A DNA stretch of 64,000 bases from F23-D06 sp963603365 (GCA_963603365.1 CAVCMI010000001.1:34875-98874); one strand, 5' to 3'; numbered from the stretch's first letter, positions 43,139 through 52,500 are shown. Notes: generated from the letters alone by a model not told the origin. Numbers and translations are program-made.

Positions 43139-43894
43139 TTATCCGCGGATCTGTATCTTGAAGCCTTCGTCGGACAGCGGGCGTACCAGTTCACGCATTT
43201 CAGCCTCTGTGATTTTTTGCAGTCCCTCTTCGGGTGTCGGCCTGTCGATGGTATAAACCATAATCTCGCGGGGGCGGAGTTTCCGCACAATGTCCATCCA
43301 GCCTTCCAGCACTGCCGGGGAGGAAGAGTCGAAATGGCTGCTGCGCAGCATCATGGTCTGCAAGACAAAGTCACCGTTGAAAGACTTTAGCGACTCGACC
43401 ACTTTCGCAATGTCGTAGCCAGGCGCAGGGCGGTTTATTTGGGCGATCAGTTCATTAGTGGGGGCATCGATCTTCATGATAGGGTTGTCCACTTTGCGCA
43501 AGGCGTTGAATACGGCTGGCACAAACACACGGGTGGCGTTGGAGAGCACCGAGACCTTGGCAGTAGGGAAATGCTTGTCGCGCAGGGTCAGCGTACAGTC
43601 AATAATGGCCGGGAATTCGGGGTGCAACGTCGGCTCACCGTCGCCGCTGAACGTGATGGAGTCTATGGGCGTGCCGTTGCGGAGGCACTCCCCGAGTTTC
43701 TGCTCCAGTGCACGTTGCACGTCTTCCGTTGCCGGCAGATGACGGTCGTCCATGCCGTCTTTGTTCCACCCGCATTCGCAGTAGATGCAGTCGAAATTGC
43801 AGAACTTGCCGTTCTGCGGCATAATGTTAATACCCAATGAATTCCCGAGTCTCCGCGAATGGATAGGTCCGAAAACAGTTTCTTCTCTCAGCAT
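43139..43894 (-). CDS. Radical SAM protein (MoaA/NifB-like)
   Basis: 251 aa from the ATG at 43894 (an upstream in-frame ATG at 43924 is less likely). The radical SAM motif C-x3-C-x2-C lies in KFCNFDCIYCECG (about residues 32-41). GDGEPT, typical of the SAM-binding second strand, and a long TIM-barrel-like remainder follow. It should cleave S-adenosylmethionine to form a radical on an unknown substrate; such stand-alone family members in Bacteroidota are uncharacterised. It is divergent from the HdrD-like gene. Confidence 0.85.
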   Translation of the reverse strand: MLREETVFGPIHSRRLGNSLGINIMPQNGKFCNFDCIYCECGWNKDGMDDRHLPATEDVQRALEQKLGECLRNGTPIDSITFSGDGEPTLHPEFPAIIDCTLTLRDKHFPTAKVSVLSNATRVFVPAVFNALRKVDNPIMKIDAPTNELIAQINRPAPGYDIAKVVESLKSFNGDFVLQTMMLRSSHFDSSSPAVLEGWMDIVRKLRPREIMVYTIDRPTPEEGLQKITEAEMRELVRPLSDEGFKIQIRG

Positions 43895-43950
43895 AACAGT
43901 CCTGTTTAGGTTTAAGGGGCGCAAAGATGCGAAAAAAAACAGAATTTTCC

Positions 43951-43958
43951 TATATTTG
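43951..43958 (+). promoter_or_regulatory. -7 promoter box for the HdrD-like gene
   Basis: TATATTTG, 26 nt before the ATG at 43985. Confidence 0.55.
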
Positions 43959-43984
43959 CCGCCCGAAAAACAGGACGATTCAAG

Positions 43985-45283
43985 ATGAAAGAATTATCTC
44001 AGGAAAAAATACGGAAAGCCCTTGACATTCTGACGGTACAGACGGACAGCAAACTGCTTACCCATCTCAATGCTTGTGTACATTGCGGGTTGTGCGGAAC
44101 GAGTTGCCTTTTCTATAAAACATTCCAAGACCCCAAGTTCATACCTGGAAAGAAAGTGGATATGGTATCGTCAATATACCGCCGTTACTGCACCTTTTTA
44201 GGCAAGGCAGCCCCTCGGCTGACGCATGCGCTCGAACTTGACGGGAACACCGTTGCCGAGATGGTGGACTCTCTGTTTGGGGCTTGCACAATGTGCGGCC
44301 GCTGCGTAAGTCACTGTTCCATAGGAGTTGACATTCCTTTTGTGGTACGCACGGGGCGTAGGATGTTAGCCGCGATGGGCGAAGTGCCGGCTTCGTTGCA
44401 GGCAACCGTGGATGCTGCCGTCCAGACGGGCAACAATATGGCGATCCCGAAAGAGGATTTTGTGGACACCGTAACCTGGATGGAAGAAGAGCTGCAGGAC
44501 GAGGCGGGCGAAGAGGCCGCTATACCGCTCAACAAGGAGGGCGCAGAGATGCTCTATACCTTGAATCCGCGAGAGCCCAAATTCTTTCCGCTTTCTATTG
44601 CCGCCGCTGCCAAGATCTTCTACGCTGCGAATGCCGACTGGACGATCTCAACCGAAATGTATGACGTGACAAACTACGGTTTTTTTTCCGGCAACGACGC
44701 CGAAGCCTCCATCATCGCCCGCAAGATGTTCGACGAAGTGCATAAGCTGCACTGCCGCACGCTGGTGCTCGGCGAGTGCGGACATGGCTCGCGCGCACTC
44801 CGCTGGGAAGCACCTAACTTTCTGAAAACCAATCCGGACTTCAAGATCATCACGCTGATAGAACTGCTCGAACAATATATCAAGTCGGGAACGATAACGG
44901 TTGACAAGACATTGAACACAAAGAAATACACCATCCATGACCCCTGCAATATTACGCGTAACGGCGGACTGTTCCAGTCGCTGCGCTTTGTGGTGAGGCA
45001 GTCTGTCTTCGACTTGGTGGAGATGACCCCACACGGCAGCGACAACTTCTGTTGCGGCGGCGGCGGCGGAATGCTTGCCATGAGCGAGTATAATGAGCGC
45101 AGGCTGAAAGCGGGCAAGATAAAAGCAGACCAAATTGCAGCCACGGGCGCCCAGGTGGTCATTACGCCATGCCACAACTGCGTGGACCAACTCAACCAGC
45201 TTAACCATACCTATCACTTAGGCGTTGAAGTGAAATCGCTCGCCGAAGTGGTGGCCGATTCCCTCGTGCTTGACAAGCCATGA
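43985..45283 (+). CDS. HdrD/DsrK-like iron-sulfur protein with CCG domains
   Basis: 432 aa. Two N-terminal ferredoxin sets (CVHCGLCGTSC near residues 32-42 and CTMCGRCVSHC near 103-113) precede two CCG-like domains: a degenerate first one (LGECGHGSRAL) and a second with the full NFCCGGGGGM motif and a downstream TPCHNC. This resembles the HdrD/DsrK branch that handles disulfide or thiol redox chemistry, but no HdrE/DsrM-type membrane partner is adjacent. It probably transfers electrons in the cytoplasm; substrate unknown. It is monocistronic. Confidence 0.75.
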   Translation: MKELSQEKIRKALDILTVQTDSKLLTHLNACVHCGLCGTSCLFYKTFQDPKFIPGKKVDMVSSIYRRYCTFLGKAAPRLTHALELDGNTVAEMVDSLFGACTMCGRCVSHCSIGVDIPFVVRTGRRMLAAMGEVPASLQATVDAAVQTGNNMAIPKEDFVDTVTWMEEELQDEAGEEAAIPLNKEGAEMLYTLNPREPKFFPLSIAAAAKIFYAANADWTISTEMYDVTNYGFFSGNDAEASIIARKMFDEVHKLHCRTLVLGECGHGSRALRWEAPNFLKTNPDFKIITLIELLEQYIKSGTITVDKTLNTKKYTIHDPCNITRNGGLFQSLRFVVRQSVFDLVEMTPHGSDNFCCGGGGGMLAMSEYNERRLKAGKIKADQIAATGAQVVITPCHNCVDQLNQLNHTYHLGVEVKSLAEVVADSLVLDKP

Positions 45284-45345
45284 CTATGAACATTGAACGT
45301 TTGATTTTTTTTATGGAAATAATATCGGACGTGAATAATAATTGC

Positions 45346-45353
45346 TACATTTG
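45346..45353 (+). promoter_or_regulatory. -7 promoter box for the T9SS adhesin gene
   Basis: TACATTTG, 45 nt before the ATG at 45399. Confidence 0.55.
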
Positions 45354-45398
45354 CCTTTTGAAAAAACGAACACATTATCAATCAAAAATTTCAAATCT

Positions 45399-46220
45399 AT
45401 GAAAAAATTTTTCTCTTTAACTATGGTTCTGTGTGCTTTTGCAGTTGCAAATGCCCAATACACAGATGATTTTGAAAGTTACACCGATTTCACCATCGAC
45501 CCTTCCGGTGCTTGGACTTTCTATGATTTGGATGAATCCGCAACCTACGGCATACAAGGCATCTCGTGGGATGGTGCTTACGAACCAATGGCATTCATCG
45601 TTTTCAACCCCAGCCAGGCATCACAAGACGTGAGCGAATACTATCCTGCTCATTCCGGCAACAAGTATTTGGTTTCTTGGGCTGCTACCACGCCTCCGAA
45701 CAACGACTGGATTGTCAGCACGCAACTGAACGGCAATGCCGGCACTTTCTCTTTCTGGGCAAGGGCAATCACTGACTCCTATGGTCCGGAGTCATTTGTC
45801 GTATATGCTTCTTCTACAGACAACCAGCCAGGCAGCTTCACGAAGATCTCCAGCGGAAACAATGTAGAAGTTGATGCCGAATGGACAGAGTTTTCCTACA
45901 ACTATCCTGAAGGCACGAAATTTGTCGCCATCAATGTTGTTTCCAATGACGTGTTCGGCTTCTGCCTTGATGACGTAACCGTTTCTACCGGCACCGGCAT
46001 CGAAGATGTCGAAGCAGAAACCTTTGCCGTATATCCTAACCCCGCCACCAACGTGTTGAACGTTAAAGGAGAAGGCGTTGCTGAGATCAGCAATATGCTG
46101 GGACAAATCGTTATGACAGAAAACGTTCAAGGCAATGCACAAGTCAACGTTGCCGGCCTTGAGTCTGGCATGTACTTTGTCCGCATGAACGGCACAACCA
46201 AGAAATTCATGAAGAAATAA
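45399..46220 (+). CDS. Secreted choice-of-anchor J (cleaved-adhesin) protein with T9SS sorting domain
   Basis: 273 aa from the ATG at 45399. A signal peptide (MKKFFSLTMVLCAFAVANAQ) precedes a choice-of-anchor J / cleaved-adhesin domain: DDFESY near the start, WDGAYEP, NNDWIVSTQ, and an LDDV strand near residue 190. This fold is also found in the haemagglutinin parts of gingipains. The final ~75 residues (TFAVYPNPATNVLNV ... GMYFVRMNGTTKKFMKK) form a type IX sorting signal, so the protein is surface-attached or secreted. It is a minimal single-domain adhesin with its own promoter and terminator. Confidence 0.88.
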   Translation: MKKFFSLTMVLCAFAVANAQYTDDFESYTDFTIDPSGAWTFYDLDESATYGIQGISWDGAYEPMAFIVFNPSQASQDVSEYYPAHSGNKYLVSWAATTPPNNDWIVSTQLNGNAGTFSFWARAITDSYGPESFVVYASSTDNQPGSFTKISSGNNVEVDAEWTEFSYNYPEGTKFVAINVVSNDVFGFCLDDVTVSTGTGIEDVEAETFAVYPNPATNVLNVKGEGVAEISNMLGQIVMTENVQGNAQVNVAGLESGMYFVRMNGTTKKFMKK

Positions 46221-46293
46221 TCTGCAAAAAGTTGAATTGTTTTTTCTTTTCATTTTGGTGTTTTATATTTGAAAGTGTAAGTGAATAAATGGT

Positions 46294-46321
46294 AAAGGGC
46301 ATCTTTAAGATGCCCTTTTTT
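46294..46321 (+). terminator. Intrinsic terminator abutting the miaB promoter
   Basis: AAAGGGCATCT / AGATGCCCTTT (46294-46304, 46308-46318) with a 3-nt loop and six Ts ending at 46321. The next base but one begins the miaB -7 box. Confidence 0.9.
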
Positions 46322-46322
46322 G

Positions 46323-46330
46323 TACTTTTG
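46323..46330 (+). promoter_or_regulatory. -7 promoter box for miaB
   Basis: TACTTTTG, ending 5 nt before the ATG at 46336, so the mRNA is probably leaderless. Confidence 0.65.
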
Positions 46331-46335
46331 CCCTT

Positions 46336-47643
46336 ATGAAAAAAATGTACATCGAAACTTATGGATGCCAGATGAATTTTGCTGACAGTGAAGTAGTTGC
46401 ATCCATACTGAAAGACGCTTACCATATTACAGGCGACATTCAGGAGGCCGATCTGGTGCTCCTCAACACCTGCTCTATCCGCGACAAGGCGGAGCAGCGC
46501 ATCCATAAACGCCTCAATGAACTGGAGTCGCTCAAACGCAAACGGCCGCGCCTGCAAGTCGGGCTCATCGGCTGTATGGCGGAACGGATGAAAGAGGAAC
46601 TGCTGCAAACAGAGCCCGTGCTCAACTTCATTGCCGGTCCGGATGCCTACCGCACTCTTCCTGATCTGATAGCCGAGTCGGAGCACGGCGAAGCACAGTT
46701 CAACGTGATGCTGTCGGAAGAGGAAACCTATCACGACATTATGCCCTTGCGCTATGACCTCAACGGGGTGTCAGCATTTGTCTCCATTATGCGCGGTTGC
46801 AACAATTTCTGCACCTATTGCGTAGTGCCCTACACGCGCGGCCGCGAACGCAGCCGAAGCCCTAAGACCATCATGGACGAGGTGGAGCAACTGCTTCACG
46901 ACGGCTACAAAGAAGTGACCTTGCTTGGCCAGAACGTGAACTCCTACCATTGGGACGGCGAAGGCAAGACGCTGACATTTGCCGGACTAATGGCAAAAGT
47001 GGCGGAAATGTCGTCAGACCTGAGCGTGCGCTTTGCCACATCGCATCCTAAAGACCTTTCAGACGAACTGATAGAAACGGTTGCCAGTTATGACAACATC
47101 TGCAAATACATACACTTGCCGGTACAGTCGGGCAGCAATAGCGTATTGAAAAGGATGAACAGGGTATATACCCGGGAATACTACATGGAACGGGTACGGC
47201 GCATAAAAGAACTGATGCCTGACTGCGCCATCTCTACAGACATCATTGCCGGCTTCTGCGGAGAGACTTTGGAAGACCACGAGCAGACACTCTCCCTGAT
47301 GCGGGAGGTGGGTTACGAATATGCATACATGTTCAAATATTCGGAGCGTGGCGGCACTATGGCGGCCAAACGTTTCAAAGACGACATCCCGGACGAGGAG
47401 AAAACCCGCCGCCTCGAAGAGATTATTGCCCTGCAGGGCGAACTCTCGCTGCAAAGCAACCAACGAGACATCGGCAAAACGTTCCGTGTGTTGGTGGAAG
47501 GCGTGTCAAAACGCTCCGCCGACCAGCTCTACGGCCGTAACAGCCAGAACAAAGTCATCATATTCCCGCGAGACAATCATAAAATCGGCGATTATGCCGA
47601 CCTTACCGTCACCCGCTGCACTGCCGCTACCCTTTTTGCCTGA
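46336..47643 (+). CDS. miaB: tRNA-2-methylthio-N6-dimethylallyladenosine synthase MiaB
   Basis: 435 aa. MiaB adds the methylthio group at A37 of tRNAs reading UNN codons. Three UPF0004 ligands (Cys11, Cys46, Cys80), the radical SAM triad Cys155, Cys159 and Cys162 (MRGCNNFCTYC) and a C-terminal TRAM domain are all present. It starts 5 nt after its -7 box and is followed by mutS2 after 6 bp. RimO is the main alternative, but the lengths and motifs favour MiaB. Confidence 0.93.
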   Translation: MKKMYIETYGCQMNFADSEVVASILKDAYHITGDIQEADLVLLNTCSIRDKAEQRIHKRLNELESLKRKRPRLQVGLIGCMAERMKEELLQTEPVLNFIAGPDAYRTLPDLIAESEHGEAQFNVMLSEEETYHDIMPLRYDLNGVSAFVSIMRGCNNFCTYCVVPYTRGRERSRSPKTIMDEVEQLLHDGYKEVTLLGQNVNSYHWDGEGKTLTFAGLMAKVAEMSSDLSVRFATSHPKDLSDELIETVASYDNICKYIHLPVQSGSNSVLKRMNRVYTREYYMERVRRIKELMPDCAISTDIIAGFCGETLEDHEQTLSLMREVGYEYAYMFKYSERGGTMAAKRFKDDIPDEEKTRRLEEIIALQGELSLQSNQRDIGKTFRVLVEGVSKRSADQLYGRNSQNKVIIFPRDNHKIGDYADLTVTRCTAATLFA

Positions 47644-47649
47644 AATCCT

Positions 47650-50118
47650 ATGCTCTATCCCGACAGTTTCGAAGAAAAAATAGGTTTCAGCACAGTAAGG
47701 CAACAACTGCTGCAACATTGTATCTGCCCCATTGGACAGGATTTTGTGAACAGTATCGCCATGATGACGGACATTGACTCTATTATGGCCGAGCTGGAAA
47801 GTGTGGAAGAGTTCCGGCAACTGCTCCTGTTTGACGAGCCTTTCCCCGCCCAGGATTTCTATGACCTGCGTGTTGCGCTCAAACATCTTCAAGTTGACGG
47901 CACCTACATAGAACCTGAAGACTTGGCTTGCCTCCGCGCATTTATTCTGTCCATAACCAACATATTCGTCTATTTCAGAAGCCGCAATGAGGAAGAAAAG
48001 CGATATCCGCACTTGTGGGAACTTTGCGAGGAGATGCCGGTGCAGCGCGAATTGATTTCCGAGTTCAACCGCATACTCGACGACAAGGGGCAGATCCGGG
48101 ACAACGCTTCTGACGAACTATGCCGCATCCGCAGCGAGATGAACCGTATATCGAATGCCGCTGACAGGCAAGTGCGCAAACTCCTCAATGCCGCCAAGCA
48201 AGACGGTATTGTAAAGGAGGACGCCGAGATGACCGTGCGGAACGGGCGGCTATGTATCCCCGTGGCAGCGCAATTCAAACGCCGGCTCAAAGGATTTGTG
48301 CACGACGAGTCTGCTACAGGCCAAACCGTCTTCATAGAACCTACAGAGGTGTTTGACGCCAATAACGAATTGCGGGAACTGTCGAATGCCGAACACCGCG
48401 AAATCATCCGTATCCTTACGCTTCTGACTGAAAGAATACGCCCCACAATCCCCGACTTGCTGCAAGCACAGCAGTTGATGGGGCGGTACGACTTTTTGCG
48501 GGCGAAGGCCTTGTACGCTGTCGAAATACAGGCTACGCTGCCTCACATCTTCCCGGATCAGAAAATGGAATGGAAACAGGCCGTCCACCCACTGCTCTTC
48601 CTGACATTAAAGAAAACCCGGAAGAAAACAGTGCCGCTTGACGTGTCGCTGACAAAGGAACAGCGCATACTCATCATATCCGGTCCCAATGCCGGCGGAA
48701 AGTCTGTTTGCCTCAAGTGTATGGGGCTGTTGCAGTATATGATGCAATGCGGGCTGCTGGTTCCCATGGACAGCACTTCCGATATGGGCATCTTCAATCA
48801 CATATTCATAGACATCGGCGACGAGCAGTCAATCGAGAACGACCTCAGCACCTACAGTTCGCATTTGTCGAACCTTAGAATTATGGACGAGAACCTCGAC
48901 AGACATTCCCTGTTCCTCATCGACGAGTTCGGCTCCGGCACAGAGCCCGTGTTGGGCGGCGCACTGGCCGAGTCTATATTGGAAAGCTTTTACGCACACG
49001 GCGCCTTCGGCATCATCACAACGCATTACGGCAACTTGAAAATGTTTCCTGATACGCATCCCGAGGCCATCAACGGAGCCATGCTTTACGACACCGACAA
49101 CCTCAAACCGCTCTATAAACTCAAAACAGGCAAGCCCGGAAGCTCATTTACCTACGAAATTGCCCGGCACATCGGGCTGGACGAGCAGATTATACAGCGG
49201 GCAATAAGCAGAACCGGCACGGCACAGATTGACTACGAACGCAAACTCGAAGAGATTGAAAATGCCAAGGCTGAGACAGAACTGACCTTAAAGCAGGTGC
49301 GTGCAGCAGACGACCAGCTGGCAGAGATGATCCGCAACTATACCGACCGGTTTCTCGAACTTGAGAAAAAACGCAAAGACATACTGCAGCAGGCCAAAAA
49401 TCAGGCCAACAGCATTGTTGAAAGTGCCAACAAGGTGATAGAGAAGACTATCCGCGATATTAAAGAGGCCAAGGCAGAGAGCGGGAAGACCAAAGAAGCG
49501 CGACAGAACGTGAGCCGCCTGAAAGAGGAACTGAAACAGGAAATAGAAACCATAGAGCAGAAAAAGATACTGATACCCGCTGTTCCGATAAAAAAGAGCG
49601 CGCACAAAGAGAAGAAAAGTGCCGAAGTTCCTGAAGATACCACAATTCACGTGGGCGACACGGTGTTTATGGCAGATATGCAGATTACGGGCAATGTGAC
49701 CGGCATCAGCGGGAACGACGCCACCATAGCATTCAACTCCGTGTCTTTAAAAACTGACTTGCGTAAACTGACCAAAATCAGCAAGAAAGAGGCGCGGACA
49801 ATACAACGCGGCAGTGTAGTGCGCTACAACGAAGGCACTCTGGGCGAGGCAATGAACAAAAAACTCTCGGCTTTCAACAGCACGCTCGACTTGCGCGGCT
49901 ATCGAGCCGACGATGTGCTTATGGAATTGTCAGACTATCTTGACGAGGCTTCTTTGCTGAGTGTCAGGAACGTGCGCATCTTGCACGGGAAAGGGAACGG
50001 CATTCTCAGAAAAGTCGTCAGAGAACATCTTTCGCGACGTCATGACGTTGCCGCTTTTCATGACGAGATACTTGAATTGGGCGGCAGCGGCATTACGGTA
50101 GTGGAGATGAAAACATGA
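47650..50118 (+). CDS. mutS2: MutS2 family DNA/ribosome-acting ATPase with Smr domain
   Basis: 822 aa. MutS2 proteins lack the mismatch-reading domain; they limit recombination and, in Bacillus, split collided ribosomes. Walker A GPNAGGKS is at 345-352, Walker B is LIDEFGSGTEP, and the ABC-type signature lies in IENDLSTYSSHLSN. A coiled coil (about 510-640) precedes the C-terminal Smr nuclease domain with LDLRG and HGKGNG near residues 745-785. miaB lies 6 bp upstream, and the AMP nucleosidase gene overlaps the 3' end. Confidence 0.93.
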   Translation: MLYPDSFEEKIGFSTVRQQLLQHCICPIGQDFVNSIAMMTDIDSIMAELESVEEFRQLLLFDEPFPAQDFYDLRVALKHLQVDGTYIEPEDLACLRAFILSITNIFVYFRSRNEEEKRYPHLWELCEEMPVQRELISEFNRILDDKGQIRDNASDELCRIRSEMNRISNAADRQVRKLLNAAKQDGIVKEDAEMTVRNGRLCIPVAAQFKRRLKGFVHDESATGQTVFIEPTEVFDANNELRELSNAEHREIIRILTLLTERIRPTIPDLLQAQQLMGRYDFLRAKALYAVEIQATLPHIFPDQKMEWKQAVHPLLFLTLKKTRKKTVPLDVSLTKEQRILIISGPNAGGKSVCLKCMGLLQYMMQCGLLVPMDSTSDMGIFNHIFIDIGDEQSIENDLSTYSSHLSNLRIMDENLDRHSLFLIDEFGSGTEPVLGGALAESILESFYAHGAFGIITTHYGNLKMFPDTHPEAINGAMLYDTDNLKPLYKLKTGKPGSSFTYEIARHIGLDEQIIQRAISRTGTAQIDYERKLEEIENAKAETELTLKQVRAADDQLAEMIRNYTDRFLELEKKRKDILQQAKNQANSIVESANKVIEKTIRDIKEAKAESGKTKEARQNVSRLKEELKQEIETIEQKKILIPAVPIKKSAHKEKKSAEVPEDTTIHVGDTVFMADMQITGNVTGISGNDATIAFNSVSLKTDLRKLTKISKKEARTIQRGSVVRYNEGTLGEAMNKKLSAFNSTLDLRGYRADDVLMELSDYLDEASLLSVRNVRILHGKGNGILRKVVREHLSRRHDVAAFHDEILELGGSGITVVEMKT

Positions 50119-50942
50119 CAGAAGAAAAACAATACCTTATCAATCACATAGTTATGCTATTCAATACAAAAAATGACATCGCGCTCAACTGGCTGCCCCG
50201 ATATACGGGACTTCCCATAGATGGTTTTGGCAAATATATCCTGCTGACCAATTTTCAGAATTATGTCCAACGCTTTGCAGAGTTGACAGGCACACAAGTA
50301 ATAGGCGAAGATAAACCTATGCCGTGCGCCACATGCCAGAACGTCAGCATCATCAACTTCTCAATGGGGAGCGCCAATGCTGCAACCATTATGGACCTGC
50401 TGACGGCCATACAGCCTAAAGCGGTGCTTTTTCTCGGCAAGTGCGGCAGCTTGAAAGACAACATCGGAGTCGGAGAACTGCTGTTGCCCATCGCCGGCAT
50501 CAGAGGAGAGGGGACATCTGACGACTATTTCCCGCCGGAAGTGCCCGCCTTGCCCGCTTTTAATATGGAAAAGGCGATTTCTACTACTATCCGCGACTAT
50601 AGCCTCGACTATTGGACCGGCACCGTCTATACGACAAACCGCCGCGTTTGGGAACATGACGAGAAATTCAAAGACTATCTGCGCAGAATCCGGGCCACCG
50701 CCGTAGACATGGAGACGGCAACGCTCTTCTCTGTCGGGTTCTATAACCGTATTCCTACGGGTGCATTGCTGCTGGTGTCAGACCAGCCTATGTTGCCCGA
50801 CGGCATCAAGACCGAAGCATCAGACAAAAACGTGACACAGAGCTACAGCCTCCGCCACCTCCAGATCGGCATCGATTCTCTTAAACAACTTATCAACAAG
50901 GGCATTACCGTAAAGCACCTCAAATACGACTATTACGAATGA
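50115..50942 (+). CDS. AMP nucleosidase (short Bacteroidota form)
   Basis: 275 aa of the PNP/UDP phosphorylase superfamily. The nucleoside-binding segments GKCGSL near residue 112 and VDMETATLF near 197 are intact. Homologues of this length in Bacteroidota are annotated AMP nucleosidase, which splits AMP into adenine and ribose 5-phosphate, but a nucleoside phosphorylase cannot be excluded. The start overlaps the mutS2 stop (ATGA). It converges on folD, 20 bp apart. Confidence 0.75.
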   Translation: MTEEKQYLINHIVMLFNTKNDIALNWLPRYTGLPIDGFGKYILLTNFQNYVQRFAELTGTQVIGEDKPMPCATCQNVSIINFSMGSANAATIMDLLTAIQPKAVLFLGKCGSLKDNIGVGELLLPIAGIRGEGTSDDYFPPEVPALPAFNMEKAISTTIRDYSLDYWTGTVYTTNRRVWEHDEKFKDYLRRIRATAVDMETATLFSVGFYNRIPTGALLLVSDQPMLPDGIKTEASDKNVTQSYSLRHLQIGIDSLKQLINKGITVKHLKYDYYE

Positions 50943-50962
50943 GAGAAGCCGTGACGGGGACA

Positions 50963-51823
50963 TCAGTTTTTGTTTTTGATTTTGTAGATGTCGAGAACGT
51001 TCTGCATCAACATAGCGATGGTCATAGGCCCCACGCCGCCAGGCACGGGGGTGGCCGCGCTTAGCCGTTGCGACAAAGCCTTGCGGGTGCGTTCGCTGTA
51101 AACGTCACCTTCGAGTCCGTTTTCTGTCCGGTTGATGGCAACATCTATCAGCACGGCACCCTCTTTTAGGTCTTCCGGTTCCAGCAGTCCCGGGCAGCCG
51201 GCAGCGGTGATGACGATGTCTGCGATGCGTGTGATGGACGAAAGGTCGTGCGTGTGGGAATGGCAAAGAGTTACGGTGGCGTTTTGGCGGATCAGCAGCT
51301 GCGCGGTCGGCTCGCCCACCAATTGGCTGCGTCCGATGACGACAGCATGTTTGCCGGCAATTTCAATGCCGTTCGACTGCAAGAGCGTGATGATGCCTTT
51401 GGGCGTACACGGCATTACGTAGGGCTCTCCCAAATGTAATAGCCCGACATTCATAAGGTGAAGGCCGTCAGCATCTTTGTGGTAGTCTATGGTCTCTAAA
51501 ATACGAGCCGTGTCCATCCCGTCCGGCAGCGGAAGCTGAATCAGAATAGCATCTGTTGAACGGTCTTGGTTGTACTTTTCAACCAGCTCAAGCACTTCGG
51601 ATTCCGTCGTGCTTGACGGCAACAGACTGACGGCACAGTCCATGCCGAGCGATTTGCACGTCTTTTCTTTGCTGCGTACGTATGAAAGACTGTCGGCACG
51701 GTCGCCTACAAGTATGATGGCCAGTTTAGGCACTCTGAAACCGATGGATCGGATGAGTTCTACCTCTTTGGCTATCTGGTCCTTGATCTGCTTTGCACAC
51801 GCTTTGCCATCGATGATGTTCAT
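50963..51823 (-). CDS. folD: Bifunctional methylenetetrahydrofolate dehydrogenase / cyclohydrolase
   Basis: 286 aa, normal for FolD, which interconverts methylene-, methenyl- and formyl-tetrahydrofolate. The substrate-site Tyr-x3-Lys lies in SYVRSKEK (near residue 52), the QLPLP motif is near 97-101, and the NADP fold reads GRSQLVGEP. It follows the SPOR gene by 11 bp on the minus strand and ends 20 bp from the AMP nucleosidase gene. Confidence 0.95.
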   Translation of the reverse strand: MNIIDGKACAKQIKDQIAKEVELIRSIGFRVPKLAIILVGDRADSLSYVRSKEKTCKSLGMDCAVSLLPSSTTESEVLELVEKYNQDRSTDAILIQLPLPDGMDTARILETIDYHKDADGLHLMNVGLLHLGEPYVMPCTPKGIITLLQSNGIEIAGKHAVVIGRSQLVGEPTAQLLIRQNATVTLCHSHTHDLSSITRIADIVITAAGCPGLLEPEDLKEGAVLIDVAINRTENGLEGDVYSERTRKALSQRLSAATPVPGGVGPMTIAMLMQNVLDIYKIKNKN

Positions 51824-51834
51824 AGTCTATTCGT

Positions 51835-52215
51835 CTAATAATTGATTTTGTCGGGAATGATGTATGCGTTAGGATAAACGGTCTGTATCTCGACAAGCGC
51901 TTTGTAGGCCTCGAGCTTGGAAAAATAGTCTCCGACTCTGACCCTGAAATAGGGCTCACGAAAAGAAACATAGGCTTCTATTTTCGGGAATGCCGATTTA
52001 AATTCGTTGCTTTTGCTTTGGGCGATATTCCTGGAGTTGACGCCGGTGAAAGCCGCAATCTGTATGCGGTAGCCGTTAGTCTCCTTTATCTTGCTCCAAG
52101 CCTTGATGTAGTCAGCCTGAATGGTTTCAACAACAGGTTCCATATCATAGTGAACTTGTGCAGACAATAATACGCAAAATATTGAAAACAAAGAAGTTAA
52201 AACTATTTTTTTCAT
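51835..52215 (-). CDS. Exported SPOR-domain protein
   Basis: 126 aa from the ATG at 52215, supported by a -7 box 14 nt upstream. The N-terminal signal peptide (MKKIVLTSLFSIFCVLLSAQ) precedes a short linker and one SPOR domain (YRIQIAAFTG ... FRVRVGDYFSKLEAYKAL), which binds denuded glycan strands of peptidoglycan at the division septum. The protein is very small, so it may be only a septal targeting or regulatory factor. folD follows by 11 bp. Confidence 0.85.
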   Translation of the reverse strand: MKKIVLTSLFSIFCVLLSAQVHYDMEPVVETIQADYIKAWSKIKETNGYRIQIAAFTGVNSRNIAQSKSNEFKSAFPKIEAYVSFREPYFRVRVGDYFSKLEAYKALVEIQTVYPNAYIIPDKINY

Positions 52216-52229
52216 AGATGCGTTTTGTG

Positions 52230-52237
52230 CAAAAGTA
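52230..52237 (-). promoter_or_regulatory. -7 promoter box for the SPOR/folD operon
   Basis: TACTTTTG on the minus strand, 14 nt before the ATG at 52215. Confidence 0.6.
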
Positions 52238-52374
52238 AGAAAAAATCGTAACACTTGACAGTCGTGATGACAGGGGCGACCGGTTTTGATGACTGTTAAT
52301 GGGTTTTTGGATGAGGTTGTCAATAATATGGGTTAATCCGGAAGCAAAGATGATGCTATATGCTTGACGGCAAC

Positions 52375-52400
52375 AAAAAAAGCCCTCTGAAAGGGCTTTT
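52375..52400 (-). terminator. Terminator after tRNA-Phe
   Basis: AGCCCT / AGGGCT hairpin extended by A-T pairs, ending in a run of Us on minus-strand RNA, directly past the tRNA 3' end. Confidence 0.8.
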
Positions 52401-52401
52401 G

Positions 52402-52474
<73 letters not shown>

Positions 52475-52492
52475 ATCTCAGTTTTGAGGCTG

Positions 52493-52500
52493 CAAAAATA
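52493..52500 (-). promoter_or_regulatory. -7 promoter box for tRNA-Phe
   Basis: TATTTTTG on the minus strand, 18 nt upstream of the tRNA 5' end. Confidence 0.55.
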
